A stretch of DNA of 64,000 nucleotides from Streblospio benedicti (Eukaryota > Annelida > Polychaeta > Spionida > Spionidae): positions 17,531,612 to 17,595,611 of the forward strand of contig CM032661.1 in NCBI GenBank assembly GCA_019095985.1, in the 5' to 3' direction. A program made the translations under genes and the position numbers. Below the pieces are notes generated by a model. That model was given only the letters and a program-made list of their open reading frames with translations, had not been told where the DNA came from and ran no database searches. Positions 1-10,476 of the stretch are shown piece by piece; position 1 is the stretch's first letter; each line of letters begins with the position of its first letter.

Positions 1-489
1 GAACAAATGGAGTGAGCCAGTAGAAGTTCACCAATCAGCCATACATTGGCCACATGAACAACCTCAAACCATGTACCAGATTGGGAGAAAGCAAAGTTGT
101 GTGCAAGGAGTCAAACCTGCTTGACAGACAAATTCTCTAGAGTCCATAACAACCGAAGGACTGAGGATAACATGAATAGATTTAGCTATATGCCTCAGTT
201 ATCTCACGCCTACGAAATCCTCTCGAGATCTAGGGGCAGCCCCAAACCACGCCTCAACCACCCCCAACAATTAAGACAATATAGTAGTTTTCACATGATT
301 TACCGGCCAAAATTAGTGTTACTTGTTGTTATAGAATTAGAGATAAATTTAAATAATGTTCACTTTTGAATCATAAGTATGATCCGTTCGCCATGACCCT
401 GGTTGACGAATAACCCTTGTTAGATAACCAAAAAAAAAATCACGAACGCCTCGCGTAATATATAGTACGTCATCTATGGAGGAATCAAT

Positions 490-579
490 CCTTACATTAA
501 TACTTACTTCAGTACATTATAGACCATCTATATCATTGATTATATATTGACAATGTACTTAAGTACGACAAAGGCATCA
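490..579 (+). repeat. ~90-bp direct repeat, left copy
   Basis: This stretch is repeated almost unchanged at 1685-1775, with only a few differences. The two copies bracket the C-rich element copy. At 90 bp they are far longer than the target-site duplication of any ordinary DNA transposon. Confidence 0.8.
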
Positions 580-589
580 GCGTTTGTAA

Positions 590-1686
590 ATCAAACATAT
601 GACTGTGTTAACATTTTGCAAATCAAACATATGAACATTAAAATTATGCCTGAAATTGAACTTCCGACCCCCCCTTTTAGTATATCTTCCTAGCATATGT
701 AACCCCCATTTCCACATGCCCTAACAAGTATTAGATAGCATTTGTACTGTCATGGGTTGCTGTACAAATTTAAAAAAATATTTAGCTATATGAATGAAAC
801 TATTTTTGAATGAAACTAGTTTTTCCCCAGTTTATTAAATGCAATAAGCAAAATGTAATACAAACTGTATATATTAACTTGTCATGATATAAATGGACTG
901 ATGCTATTTAATTGATTTTAGAAAGCAATTTAATCTTCAATCTGTTATTTTGAAAAAAAAAAAAAAAATTTATTTTGCATTTTCGAAAATAAAAGTTAGT
1001 GGTTAGTCGAAAGACAATTAAACATAATATAATTCAATCTTGATAAAGGGTTTCATATTCCATTTCATAAGTTGCTTGCAGTGGCTCAGATAATTGCTCT
1101 AATATAAGAGCCGATGAGGTATTATCAAAAACTCTAAATTCAATTATTAGCACCAGTCCTTTCATATCATGACAAGTTAACTTTGATATATTTTTAAGCA
1201 GTACAAATTCTTGGGGAAGGCATACTTAAAGAAATGTTTTCCATCCAATCACTAAAATCCTCTGTCAAAAGCATTTTGGCAAATATGAGCAATACAATCG
1301 CATGTGTTGAATTGACATATTAAACTAGGTACAAAATTACAAGATATTTTATACAACCAAATGATTGATCACATACCAAAGAAAAAGATCAGGACATTCT
1401 ACCAACATTTATTAAGAAATATAAACGCTTGCCACGGCCCCTTTCAGTAAATTTACAAAATTTGGACATTTGACCCCCAGTAACATTTCAAGAATCAGAA
1501 TATTTGACCCCCCCATATTCTTCCATTTTAAACTTCTGACCCCCCCACAACTTCCATTTTTGAAACTTCTGACCCCCCACAACATTCAAATTCAAACTTC
1601 TGACCCCCCCACAACATTCAAATTCAAATATCTGACCCCCCCAGTTTTTTTCCGATCCCCCCACAGCTTAAATAATGACTCGGCCC
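590..1686 (+). mobile_element. C-rich TIR element, copy 1 (left end lost)
   Basis: About 1.1 kb that aligns along its length with 17795-18940 in the same orientation. Shared landmarks are the AAATCAAACATATGA motif at the left, a non-coding AT-rich middle, and at the right a tandem array of roughly 28-bp units each carrying a run of six or seven C after CTGA (about 1470-1650). It ends in GACTCGGCCC, matching the right terminus of copy 2. The G-rich left terminus seen in copy 2 is missing here. No coding frame is credible; this is probably a non-autonomous DNA transposon. Confidence 0.7.
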
Positions 1687-1775
1687 TTACATGAATACTT
1701 ACTTCAGTACATTATAGACGATCTATATCATTGATTATATATTGACAATGTACTAAAGTACGTACAAAGGCATCA
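1685..1775 (+). repeat. ~90-bp direct repeat, right copy
   Basis: Right-hand partner of the repeat at 490-579, starting immediately at the right terminus of the C-rich element. Confidence 0.8.
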
Positions 1776-1871
1776 TGATGAAAGAGGTAACATTATTTTG
1801 TAAGCTAGTGCCGTTATATATTCTGATGCAGCATCGCTATTTGCACTTGTCAAATGACGACTTCGATATTT

Positions 1872-1945
1872 TAATGTCCTGTAATAACGTTTTGCAGATG
1901 GTTACTTTATGTCCTGTAATAACGTTTTGCAGATGGTTACTAACA
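1872..1945 (+). repeat. Two-copy tandem repeat, 37-bp unit
   Basis: The unit containing TGTCCTGTAATAACGTTTTG occurs twice head to tail with almost no divergence, so the duplication looks recent. No function is evident. Confidence 0.85.
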
Positions 1946-2059
1946 AGTTTGAAGCATTTGATAACCTGGGTTAGTGACCTTGGAAAATAAATAATTAATT
2001 GCCCCAAAAGGCTATTTTTCACTAGGCAACCTGGGTCATGGCGAACCGGATCATATGGG

Positions 2060-3220
2060 AAATATGAAATGGAAGTAGTGAAAATGATCCACATAAGAAC
2101 GGTGCCCTTAAAATACAAAATATGAGTGTATGGACGGATTCCACTGTAGTTCTTTTATTTTGAAATTGAGCTCGAGATAATAATGTCTACCTGATAAATC
2201 AAATTATTATGAAGTGAGAAAATAATTTACTTTGCAAAATAATTATTTCCATTTTAAAGATTAATTTACACGTCAGACCATAATATGATATTGACCATTT
2301 TTCTAAACAGATGCATGAAATTGTAGATTACATTAATCTGGATCAACAAAAATCAAGGATCAATATAAAGTCTCTACCCTGTACAGCAAGATGCAACATG
2401 CTTTATAAGCCTAGCTAGTTTTAAGACATCGATCCTTGGAGGGATCCTTATAACTTTTTATTCAATCAGATGTAACAATATGAATTTTAAAGGCCATCAC
2501 TTGACACATCAAAAAAATTAAATAATTTTAGATGAAAATATCATCCTCAGTTTTCATCTGACCTGTCTCTAAAAAGAGTTCATGCTCTGAGAGTCTGAGA
2601 CTGATAAACTATTTTTAGAGAATACAGAAATATTTGGCACGATTACAAATAACTGCATGGACATAAGACGTCAAAATGGTTCCGAAGTTATTGAAAATAG
2701 AAGCACCAATATAGCATAAGACTTTATTATGAAAAACACCCACCTAGATTGTTGTGTTTTAGACCAACTCTTTCTCTGATCCATTCTTCTGTTACTGTCA
2801 GCGCCATTTTTAAACAACCACCTGTCCACCGTTACGCTCGGAAAAAGAATATATTTCCTTTAGTGTGGTACTGGGATTTTTTAACATTTTACTTTTTGTA
2901 GATGTTATGTAGTTTTTGTTTCGCTATCAACGATTGGCTAGTAGCATTGCTTGACCCAATTAATAATAGGTCAACACGTGCTTATTTTTTGGAAAGTGTT
3001 AAAACAAAAAACAAAATTTAATGAGAATGGCTAGGTTTTATACGATTAATGAACTCGTTCAATTCGATGAAGATCTAACCCATGAATTTAAAGGTAATAT
3101 AGGCAGCACCCGTTCATGCCGGAGCCTGTTAGTGCAAACAAATTAACAGGTTCAGCCAATTTCAGGTTTTTCGTAAAAGGGGAAAGTACACCATAGTATA
3201 CGATTTGATGGGTTCCCTTA
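2060..3220. other. Gene-free AT-rich stretch
   Basis: I see no coding exon, RNA gene or clear repeat boundary here. Short open frames are scattered and have no recognisable composition. Confidence 0.5.
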
Positions 3221-3224
3221 GAAC

Positions 3225-3385
3225 TCCTGGAGCCAAGGGCTGTTTGCATCCATATAAGGGCCACAAAATTATTCACTTGATTTTTACAGAGGACCACATG
3301 GGACACAATTTTAGCGAGGGTAGACATTTCCAAACTCGGCAGCAAGGGAGATATTTGCGGTTTTGTTAGAACTGCACCATTGTGA
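3225..3385 (-). repeat. Dispersed repeat R1, inverted copy
   Basis: The reverse complement of this stretch aligns with 10088-10245 over about 160 bp, including GCGAGGGTAGACATTTCCAAA and GTTAGAACTGCA. The two copies lie in opposite orientation on either side of the XPG-like element. They could be a wider terminal repeat or just two copies of a common repeat. Confidence 0.7.
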
Positions 3386-3401
3386 AATCACTAAAAAAAA
3401 A

Positions 3402-3442
3402 CTAGGGGCGGACCATTATGTATTTGGGCGGGGGGGGGGGGG
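3402..3442 (+). repeat. G-rich element end (poly-G terminus)
   Basis: GGGGCGGACCATTATGTATT followed by a run of 14 G resembles, in design but not sequence, the G-rich terminus at 17692. It is probably the left end of a truncated transposon of a related type. I did not find the matching right end. Confidence 0.35.
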
Positions 3443-3792
3443 TGACCTTTTTAACCTGGTTGCAAACATTTTTTTAGATGAAAGTGCAAATCAAACTTTT
3501 TCAGAAGAAATTACAAACCAAACAATTTTTTTCAGGTACAATTTTTTTTACGCCTACTACTTTCTTTCAGTCGCATAGATAGAAGTAGTAACATTTTCAT
3601 TGATTCAACATTTTGTGAATGAAATGACTGTCATAAAAACTGAAATTGTTTCATAATAATGAGGCATTTAAGTTCAATAACAGTTTATTTCTGCACCCAA
3701 TGAAGGATTTCACTTGCTTGTCATCATCATATTTTCAACAATCATTTTCATTCCTTACTTTAGCGTACATTGAGAGGATGTGTTGAATGAAT

Positions 3793-4309
3793 CAGATTTA
3801 ATTATAAAAAACAAAACGTAGAATTTTGTCTGACCAAGATTGAATCAGAATATGCGGACGTTAGGAAAGTAATAAACAATATCAATCCCATAAATAAATA
3901 TAAGAAAGGACGCATTTATTCCTATAGAAATGAGATACAAATACTCATTGATGCAGCCAACAAGGCTATGGAGAGGATTGAGGAAAAACTTGATGCTGTT
4001 TCTTCAAAGCAAGGCCGTCGGGAAGAACATGAGTTTTGGAAGAAGACCATGAATAGAGCACGAAATGTGGGAGAAACACTTCTGAAGAAGATTGAAGATG
4101 TCAACATCCTGGTCCAGAAGGTGGAGGAGGTGTTTGGCCCCTCTCCTGCTGCAGCCATGAAATCTAGAAAAAGTTCTAAGCAAGCAAGGAGGGCAAAATC
4201 AAGGGCCATGAAAAGACTTGTTGGAAAGTCAACTCCAATAAGTTCCATGTTCAAGCCCAAGAGGTTCCCCAAGTATATCATTCCATGCTCTCCATACAAA
4301 ATGATGTAG
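3793..4309 (+). CDS. Unassigned open frame, coiled-coil-like, basic C-terminus
   Basis: An open frame of about 172 codons, much longer than chance in this AT-rich context. The first Met is at 3968 (113 residues from there), but the frame is open back to about 3793, so it may be a 3' exon entered by splicing. The protein is Lys/Glu-rich and helical in character (heptad-like KIESEY, AMERIEEKLDAV, KKIEDVNILVQKVEEV), then turns strongly basic (SRKSSKQARRAKSRAMKRL) before a short tail ending in SPYKMM. I do not recognise the family. It lies between repeat R1 and the XPG-like element, so it could belong to a mobile element rather than to the host. Confidence 0.35.
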
Positions 4310-5390
4310 AGAAAGGCTAATTCTTAAAAAGACATTTCTGCTGATGTAATAAGATGTTGTAATAAGAGGCTGATGTAATAAGAAATTACTAAAATAGTAA
4401 CTTGTGCATACCAGTGGGAATTATATGATCAGAAAGCTATTCCTTTCCATATATATTTGTGTAAAATATATATATATGAACAAAGTTGTCTCACTAAAAA
4501 TCTACATACCTAGACAATATGGACAGGTTTTCATGGTATACTCAGCAATTATTTTTTGTCAAAATAACTTTAATGAGGACCAAAAAACATCAATAAATGC
4601 TTCCGGTAAATTATACTTGTATGCATATTATATTTTAAGTGTTAATAAAGACTTTGATTTAACTGATGTTTTATTCTTCAAATATAATTGCCTTTAAACA
4701 TCTTAAATTGCAGATGTCCTTGGTCCAAAAAGGCCTAATTTTTTGTTTTAAATTGATAAGATAAGGAGAAAAAAAATGGTTACGATTATTAAATATACTT
4801 TGAACAAAGATGTACATGATATTTATCTCAGTAAATTTTCAGAATTGAGCTGCAACAATAGTGCGTAAAAAAAAATGTGGAAAAATTAGCACCTCTACAT
4901 ATAAAGCTCACAACATTTGGGTAAAAAGGAAAACCAACATAATATGAAGAAACAACATATGTCATTACATAAGCATTCAAATTAAATCTTTAGTTTTTTA
5001 GTATAAAAGCATGTTCTTGGTAGTTGAGTAAAATTCAAGGTCATTCAAGGTCAAAGTATTATCTAATTTGATATATGCCTAAATTGTGGTCATTTATACC
5101 GACGTATGTGTATAAAAATACTTAACATTTATAAAATTCTTTATTTGCATAATACAACATTAACATCAAACAACTTCAATACAAAGATCAGGTCTCAACC
5201 ATGGAAAGAAATTATCTGATCGTCAGTTGAAAAATAGCAAAACTACAAAGCAAAAATACAAGAAGTCAACTTCAAACACAAATTGTATGTCTTACATTAT
5301 CACTGATATTTAAACTGCGAGACAATATACAGCAGTCAAGGAATAGCAGATATCACAATCATGTAACCTATCTACTGATACTGGGCATTT

Positions 5391-7887
5391 CTAGGATACT
5401 GGGTTTCTACAGCCTTTACCTGTGGCCTGGCACCTACAGTAGCAGCAACACTTGCTTTCATTCTGTCTGCAAGGACGGCGCTTGGTACCACAGGTTGTGC
5501 AATTGCATGGCATTGGAAAATCATCAGGAAGTAGTGCCTGCTGTCTGTCAGGTAGTAAAGCACCATCATCCTGGCAGAATCCAAACTCACATGGGCTAAG
5601 TTCTACATTGTCAAGGCAGCGTAACTGCAAGTACGTTCCATAGAATGCTCGAAGTATATGTCCTTTGAGTGAGCGACTAGTTGGAGGAGGGTCGACAATG
5701 GTCTTTTTGCTGTGATGGTAGAGATAATATCGTAGTTGGTCCATTGTTTGACACACTGTTCCAGATTTTAAAACATTTACCAGGTACTGTTCAATTGCCC
5801 CAAAATCAATATTTGATCGATCCTTTCCAAATTCCTGTCGATGTTGGGCAGGTTCTGCTTTCAAACTAGCAACTTTTGTACCCAATTTGCTGGTTGAATC
5901 ACAGCCTGTAAGGTGATTGACTGGCAGTATTACATTGCATCATCTTGTCTGCAGTATGAAGTGGTATATGCCTAGTAGAATTTCCGACACCAGCCCTGAT
6001 CCAGAGTTCTTTAAGGCCATGTCCTTTCCAGAGACTCCAGTAATGAAGTCCAAGCACAACAACGTCTGTATCATTTGATAGTAAAATGATTCTGGAAGCT
6101 CCTTTGTTGACGGAATGCAAGGCATGCGGGATCATTCTTACATCTGCTTCTTCAATTTTTACATTTAGCTCTGGCAATGTGATTGCAATATTGCTAAAGA
6201 TACCTTTCGCTGATTCTATTTCATCAAGTCCTATTGCACTCACCACTAGATCTGTTGCTTCCATTGGATTGTCAAGGATATATTTCCGAAGTAGTAGTTG
6301 AAGCTTTGTTTTGTTCATTGATGACGCCCAAAATGATTCCATTGTCACTGGCAATAGTGTGTCAGGTGACACATTATTCAAATCAATTGGACTGCAATTA
6401 CATCTTCTGGCCCGTTCACTGTCCTTAACTGAGCCATCTATGTATGTATCAAATACATAGTCAATACAGTTAGCATTGTGGGAAAGACTTTGTACATAAG
6501 TAACAAAATCTGTACACAGGTAGCCAAAGGTATGCAAATTTCCTAATTGCATACGGTAAGTGAGCCATGACATCAATAATTGCAGTAGTATTGGCCGGTG
6601 TCCATGCTGTTGGTTGCAAGTAGTCTCGTGGCTCAAGTACCTTCTCTAGTTCACTGCATAGTTGACTCTTATTTGGCTTCACCATGAGGCCTTCTACGTT
6701 GAAGAGATAGTTGGTGTCGATCAGATCATATGTCCGCAATTCCTGCATATCATAGTCACTTACCCTGGCAATGTCAAAGATCTTCTGCATTTCTGCTAGT
6801 TGTTTCTTGCTTTCTTTTCCTTTGGTTTGATTAGACTGTTTATCACGATTCTTGCTTTTGAATATCTTCAGATTTTTCCTGTGGATCGTATCAAAGATTG
6901 AGCGTTGCTTTGTGACAAACCTTTCCCGCCGAAATGTTTCATAACGTGTACTGCATATATTATCAAATTTGAGCAGATCATCTCGGATTTCCTGTGGCAT
7001 GACTTCCTGCGATATGATGTTATGAAGGGTCTGTGGATCATCCTTGCTCTCCTGTGCAGAAGATAACACAGGGTTGTCATGTTCCTTGATGAACCTTATC
7101 ATATCCTCAATCAAATATTCAGAACTTTGAGTTGCTGGTACATTAAACTCATGATTACCTAAAAGTTCTCGACTGGGTGTGACAACACCACTGACCATAC
7201 ACTGAAGGTTAACAACTGCCAATATCTCATGGTAAATCATTTCCCATTGTGCTACAAATTGCTTTCTCTTTGTATTGCCAATGATGCCACCAGTAATCTT
7301 TTGTTATCTATTATTGATTGTTTGTTCGAGACACACATCTGCACCAACAGCAGTGAAGTGTTCTTCTGTCCTCTTAACAACAAACTTTCCAGCTTTGAAA
7401 TTTTCCAACACAGATGTCCGAGCCTCCTTATATCCTCTAGATAGACAGATCCCCATCTCAGGTAGTTGATCCGGTCACATCCAGCAAATAGAGGAAGAAA
7501 TGCCTGGACACTTTGAAGGTGCAAATCCCAGTTCCCCTCCCGGTCAGCCATAACAAGATCTCGCAAAATGGAGACGAGTTTCACTAGCCTATCCGAAAAA
7601 GCAAAGGTTTCTGACATCTCACATCTTTCAGACCTGAATGCATTGAAATCATTGATCAACCTTGATGAAAGTGATATGAAAGCCTGTAAGTGTGCTCTGC
7701 TCACTGCCCGGTTTTTCTCTGCTACAGAAGATTTCATCAACTGTATTAAAGATAGCTCTTCCATGTATTCCCTAACATCTTTGAGTCTGAAGAATTTGGT
7801 CTCCTGCAACCTTTCAAAACACTCGCTAAGTAACATCAACCCTTTTAGTGACAATGTATTAGTGCTGCATATCGGTGACAATTTCAA
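5391..7887 (-). pseudogene. XPG/FEN-like nuclease and Cys-rich C-terminal region of the element
   Basis: Consecutive, partly overlapping minus-strand frames cover this span and together look like the C-terminal two thirds of one protein. The nuclease-like part reads EEADVRMIPHALHS, then LLSNDTDVVVLGLHYW, then TGCDSTSKLG. This spacing of acidic motifs (EAD, DTD, GCD) parallels the XPG-I region and following helix of FEN1/XPG nucleases. After it comes a helical region and a dense cysteine cluster (CNCTTCGTKRRPC, CCCYCRC, GCRNP) that probably binds zinc. The frame changes several times, so this copy is not functional. The upstream middle portion (7252-7240 region and above) has no recognised domain. 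Confidence 0.6.
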
Positions 7888-8635
7888 TATCGATTATCGG
7901 TTCAGGCCAAACGATAGATAACCGATAGTATCGTGAGTATTTATATGTCGAAAATTAATCAATATATATGTATATTGATTAACTTTCGACGTAAAAACAC
8001 TCGCGATACTATTGATGTTTTATGAATAACTGTATATATTTGATTGACGTTTTGATTGCAGTGTTTGTGTATTGATTTTAATTTTACCCACGTACAACAG
8101 ATTTCAGTCAATCCAGTAAAATAATTTCAACTGTGTCACGCCGGTAGCGCGGGAAAACATGTCTGAGCTACTTTATTTGCGTTGTGATAATTATCATATA
8201 TAATATCATATTATATAAATGCATGTTGCGTCGGGTACTAGTACACACTTGCCAAAATGGCGACTGGCAAGGAAACTGATGTCAATGTGTTTTCATCCCG
8301 ATGACACTGCTTCTAAATGCCATTTGACGGGTTTTATATAATGAAACATGTGACAGGATCTTACATGTCATGGGTACATCAATACACAATCAATAAATAA
8401 AGTAAATACGTAAGTAAAACAACGTATGTAAGTAGACAATAGGAGATCAATAGAGATGCCGAGCAGACGATATAGAGCGATATATCGAGAAAAAATGGGA
8501 GGAGACGATAGCACGATAATATCGGGAAAAAAGCCACTATCGTTGCATGGCGATATTGCAAGATCAAACCGATTCTCGTTTGGCGTTTCTTTAACGAGCA
8601 ATTAACCGATAGTCCGATATATTGTTGCAGTACTA
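7860..8635. mobile_element. hAT-like non-autonomous element with perfect 8-bp TSD
   Basis: The element begins TAGTGCTGCA (7860-7869) and ends TGCAGTACTA (8626-8635), terminal inverted repeats with one mismatch. It is flanked on both sides by CAATGTAT (7852-7859 and 8636-8643), an exact 8-bp target-site duplication as hAT transposases make. Sub-terminal CGATA/TATCG motifs are repeated near both ends, and an internal hairpin sits around 7930-8010. No transposase is present. It is inserted into the coding region of the XPG-like element and is therefore younger than that element. Confidence 0.85.
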
Positions 8636-8700
8636 CAATGTATAATGTGTACCATCAAGTACTGAGCGCACAACATTTTTTCCAAAAGCTTTCGACTCCG

Positions 8701-9353
8701 CTAAGATAAACTCTGCACCATTGCCATAACATATTTGCCTATAGCTCCCATGACCACCTTAATTAGGTGGAATGATCCCAAGCAAAGAACCAAGTTGCTA
8801 AATTCAGTGGGGTTGTTCATGATGATCTCTCTGGCAATGTGATAGACTCTGTCATCACAGGTTATTGGTAAATGGGACTGGTTCAACTGGCTGAGGATGT
8901 CTTTGAAGTTTTTCAAGGCTGTGTACACAGCAGCATATTCTGCGACAGGATATGGCAGAACTGGAAAGAAACCTATGATCTTTTGAGTAATATCCTCATC
9001 TGTAACAAGTGAGACTCAAGAGTTGAAGGCGCTCCGCAAGGCATAACCTATTCCTTATTTGTTTCTCCGATTCCTTAAATCAAATCTGATACATTCAGTC
9101 TGCCCAGAATCCATGCAACATCTTTCACCATTGTACCTTTCTTCTGGCACTCATCTGCTTTATATATATCTTCTGGAACTTTGAACAGTGTTGAAAATGT
9201 GGGCTTCTTAGCAGGCTTGTTATACGTTTTTAGAACTTGACAAGTCAATTCCTTTATGAACTGCTTCTCTCTATGTGTAACATTTGTTTCAGACATATTT
9301 GGTTTTCCACTTCCCAAGACACCTGGTGGCTTGTCCTGCATTAGGAGAGACAC
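8701..9353 (-). pseudogene. N-terminal coding remnants of the XPG-like element
   Basis: Minus-strand frames 9353-9075 and 8928-8701 encode pieces of the N-terminal half of the element protein. The second includes LGSFHLIKVVMGAIGKYV, a signature I associate with the same multicopy invertebrate protein family. The two pieces are out of frame with each other, and the downstream part lies beyond the hAT-like insertion. Confidence 0.5.
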
Positions 9354-9496
9354 TGTGTCATGGCTGCCACCAATTCCAGATAATATATTCTCTTCATGGT
9401 CAAAGTTGTCAAATGCACCGATGGTGAATCTACTGGGGTCAAACTGACTAGGAAGAGGAGCCAGGCCCTCACTTGCTTCTGTGACAAATGACCTCT

Positions 9497-10060
9497 AGAC
9501 CTTTATCCAATAGCATTAAACATGATTTTATGTTATAGATGATATTCTAAGCTTCAATTTGAGTGCTCATGTGATGACATTTTTTTAGTTGTTTCTTCAT
9601 GATTCTACATCAGTTTACATTTCGCCCCCTGTTTGTCTTTAGATGTACTAATATTCCACATTTGACCTGTTTTGGAATGGACCTCATTGGCTTACTTTTA
9701 CAGCTAGAGCATTCATATTTTCCCAAAATATGCCTAATGTTGTACGATTTGTATGTGTACTAACACTTAAATAATCTTAATATTGACACTATTTTTATAG
9801 TCCTTCGACTTTATGAAGGTCTGAATTTTAGGCATACATCAAAATACATCATAGTTTGACCTTGAATGACCTTGACCTTCATCCATCGACATTGAACTCG
9901 ATTTTATGTTATAGGTGATATTCTAAGCTTTAAGTTGAGTGCTCATATGATGACATATGTTGTTTTTTTTAGCCCACCTGCTGTGAAACAGCAAGTGAGC
10001 TTTTGTGATCACCTTTCGTCCGTCGTTCATGATTCCACGTCAATTTTCATTTCCCCATCC
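9497..10060 (+). repeat. ~375-bp tandem duplication at the right end of the element
   Basis: The stretch from about 9497 (GACCTTTATCC... GATTTTATGTTATAG... GAGTGCTCAT) is repeated from about 9872 with moderate divergence. The second copy continues into GCCCACCTGCTGTGAAACAG, which looks like the boundary of a further dispersed repeat. No coding content is seen. Confidence 0.6.
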
Positions 10061-10087
10061 CCTAGTTTTTTGCGTGATTTTACAATA

Positions 10088-10245
10088 GTGCAGTTCTAAC
10101 AAAACCTCAAATACCTCCCTTGTTGCCGGGTTTGGAAATGTCTACCCTCGCTAAAATTGTGTCACATGTGGTCCTATATAAAAATCAAGTGAGTAATTTT
10201 GTGGCCCTTTTATGGATGCAAACAGCCCTTGGCCAGTGGAGTACT
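10088..10245 (+). repeat. Dispersed repeat R1, direct copy
   Basis: Inverted partner of 3225-3385, ending about 230 bp before the first coding exon of the Schlafen-like gene. Confidence 0.7.
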
Positions 10246-10476
10246 ACCAGCTAAGTCTCCTGTAGATCCCAAAACACCACAAAAATGAAATTTTAAAGAT
10301 AATGCTCAGCCAAAATAACATTTGTTCTGTTAAGCCCAGTATCAATGAATAATGCCTTTTCCATTGGAACTGTAAGGAAATGATATTTATATTTTCCACA
10401 ATTAATATTTATTACACCTTTAAAAAGACCATGCCCTCTTGCTTTCTAAAACACAAGGTCATGTGATGTTGCATAA

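Larger units (their letters stand above)
378..2056. repeat. Inverted repeat pair enclosing the first C-rich element
   Basis: Bases about 378-412 read nearly as the reverse complement of about 2024-2056; both arms share the core GGTCATGGCGAAC. The arms enclose the C-rich repeat copy and its flanking direct repeats, so they may be the terminal repeats of a larger, older element into which the C-rich element went. No coding content is seen between them. Only the arm similarity is observed; the element identity is inferred. Confidence 0.45.
5036..9874 (-). mobile_element. ~4.8-kb TIR element encoding an XPG/FEN-like nuclease (Academ-like?)
   Basis: The left end (5036 onward, CAAGGTCATTCAAGGTCAAA) and right end (reverse complement, ending 9874) are inverted repeats that stay alignable for about 75 bp. 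Between them the minus strand carries a long, now broken coding region from about 9353 down to 5391. It reads as one protein type: an N-terminal part with the signature LGSFHLIKVVMGAIGKYV, a charged middle, a nuclease-like part and a Cys-rich C-terminus. Relatives of this protein are widespread uncharacterised multicopy proteins in invertebrate genomes. XPG-like nuclease modules are known from Academ DNA transposons, so an Academ-like element is my inference. The coding region is broken in several places and interrupted by a hAT-like insertion (7860-8635). Confidence 0.5.

Noticed and set aside
97-369. 90-codon plus-strand frame at the left edge
   Set aside because: No domain, splice context or family resemblance; it ends in low-complexity AT-rich codons.
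1837-2118. 93-codon minus-strand frame
   Set aside because: It runs through the 37-bp tandem repeat and the inverted arm near 2040, so it is repeat sequence read by chance.
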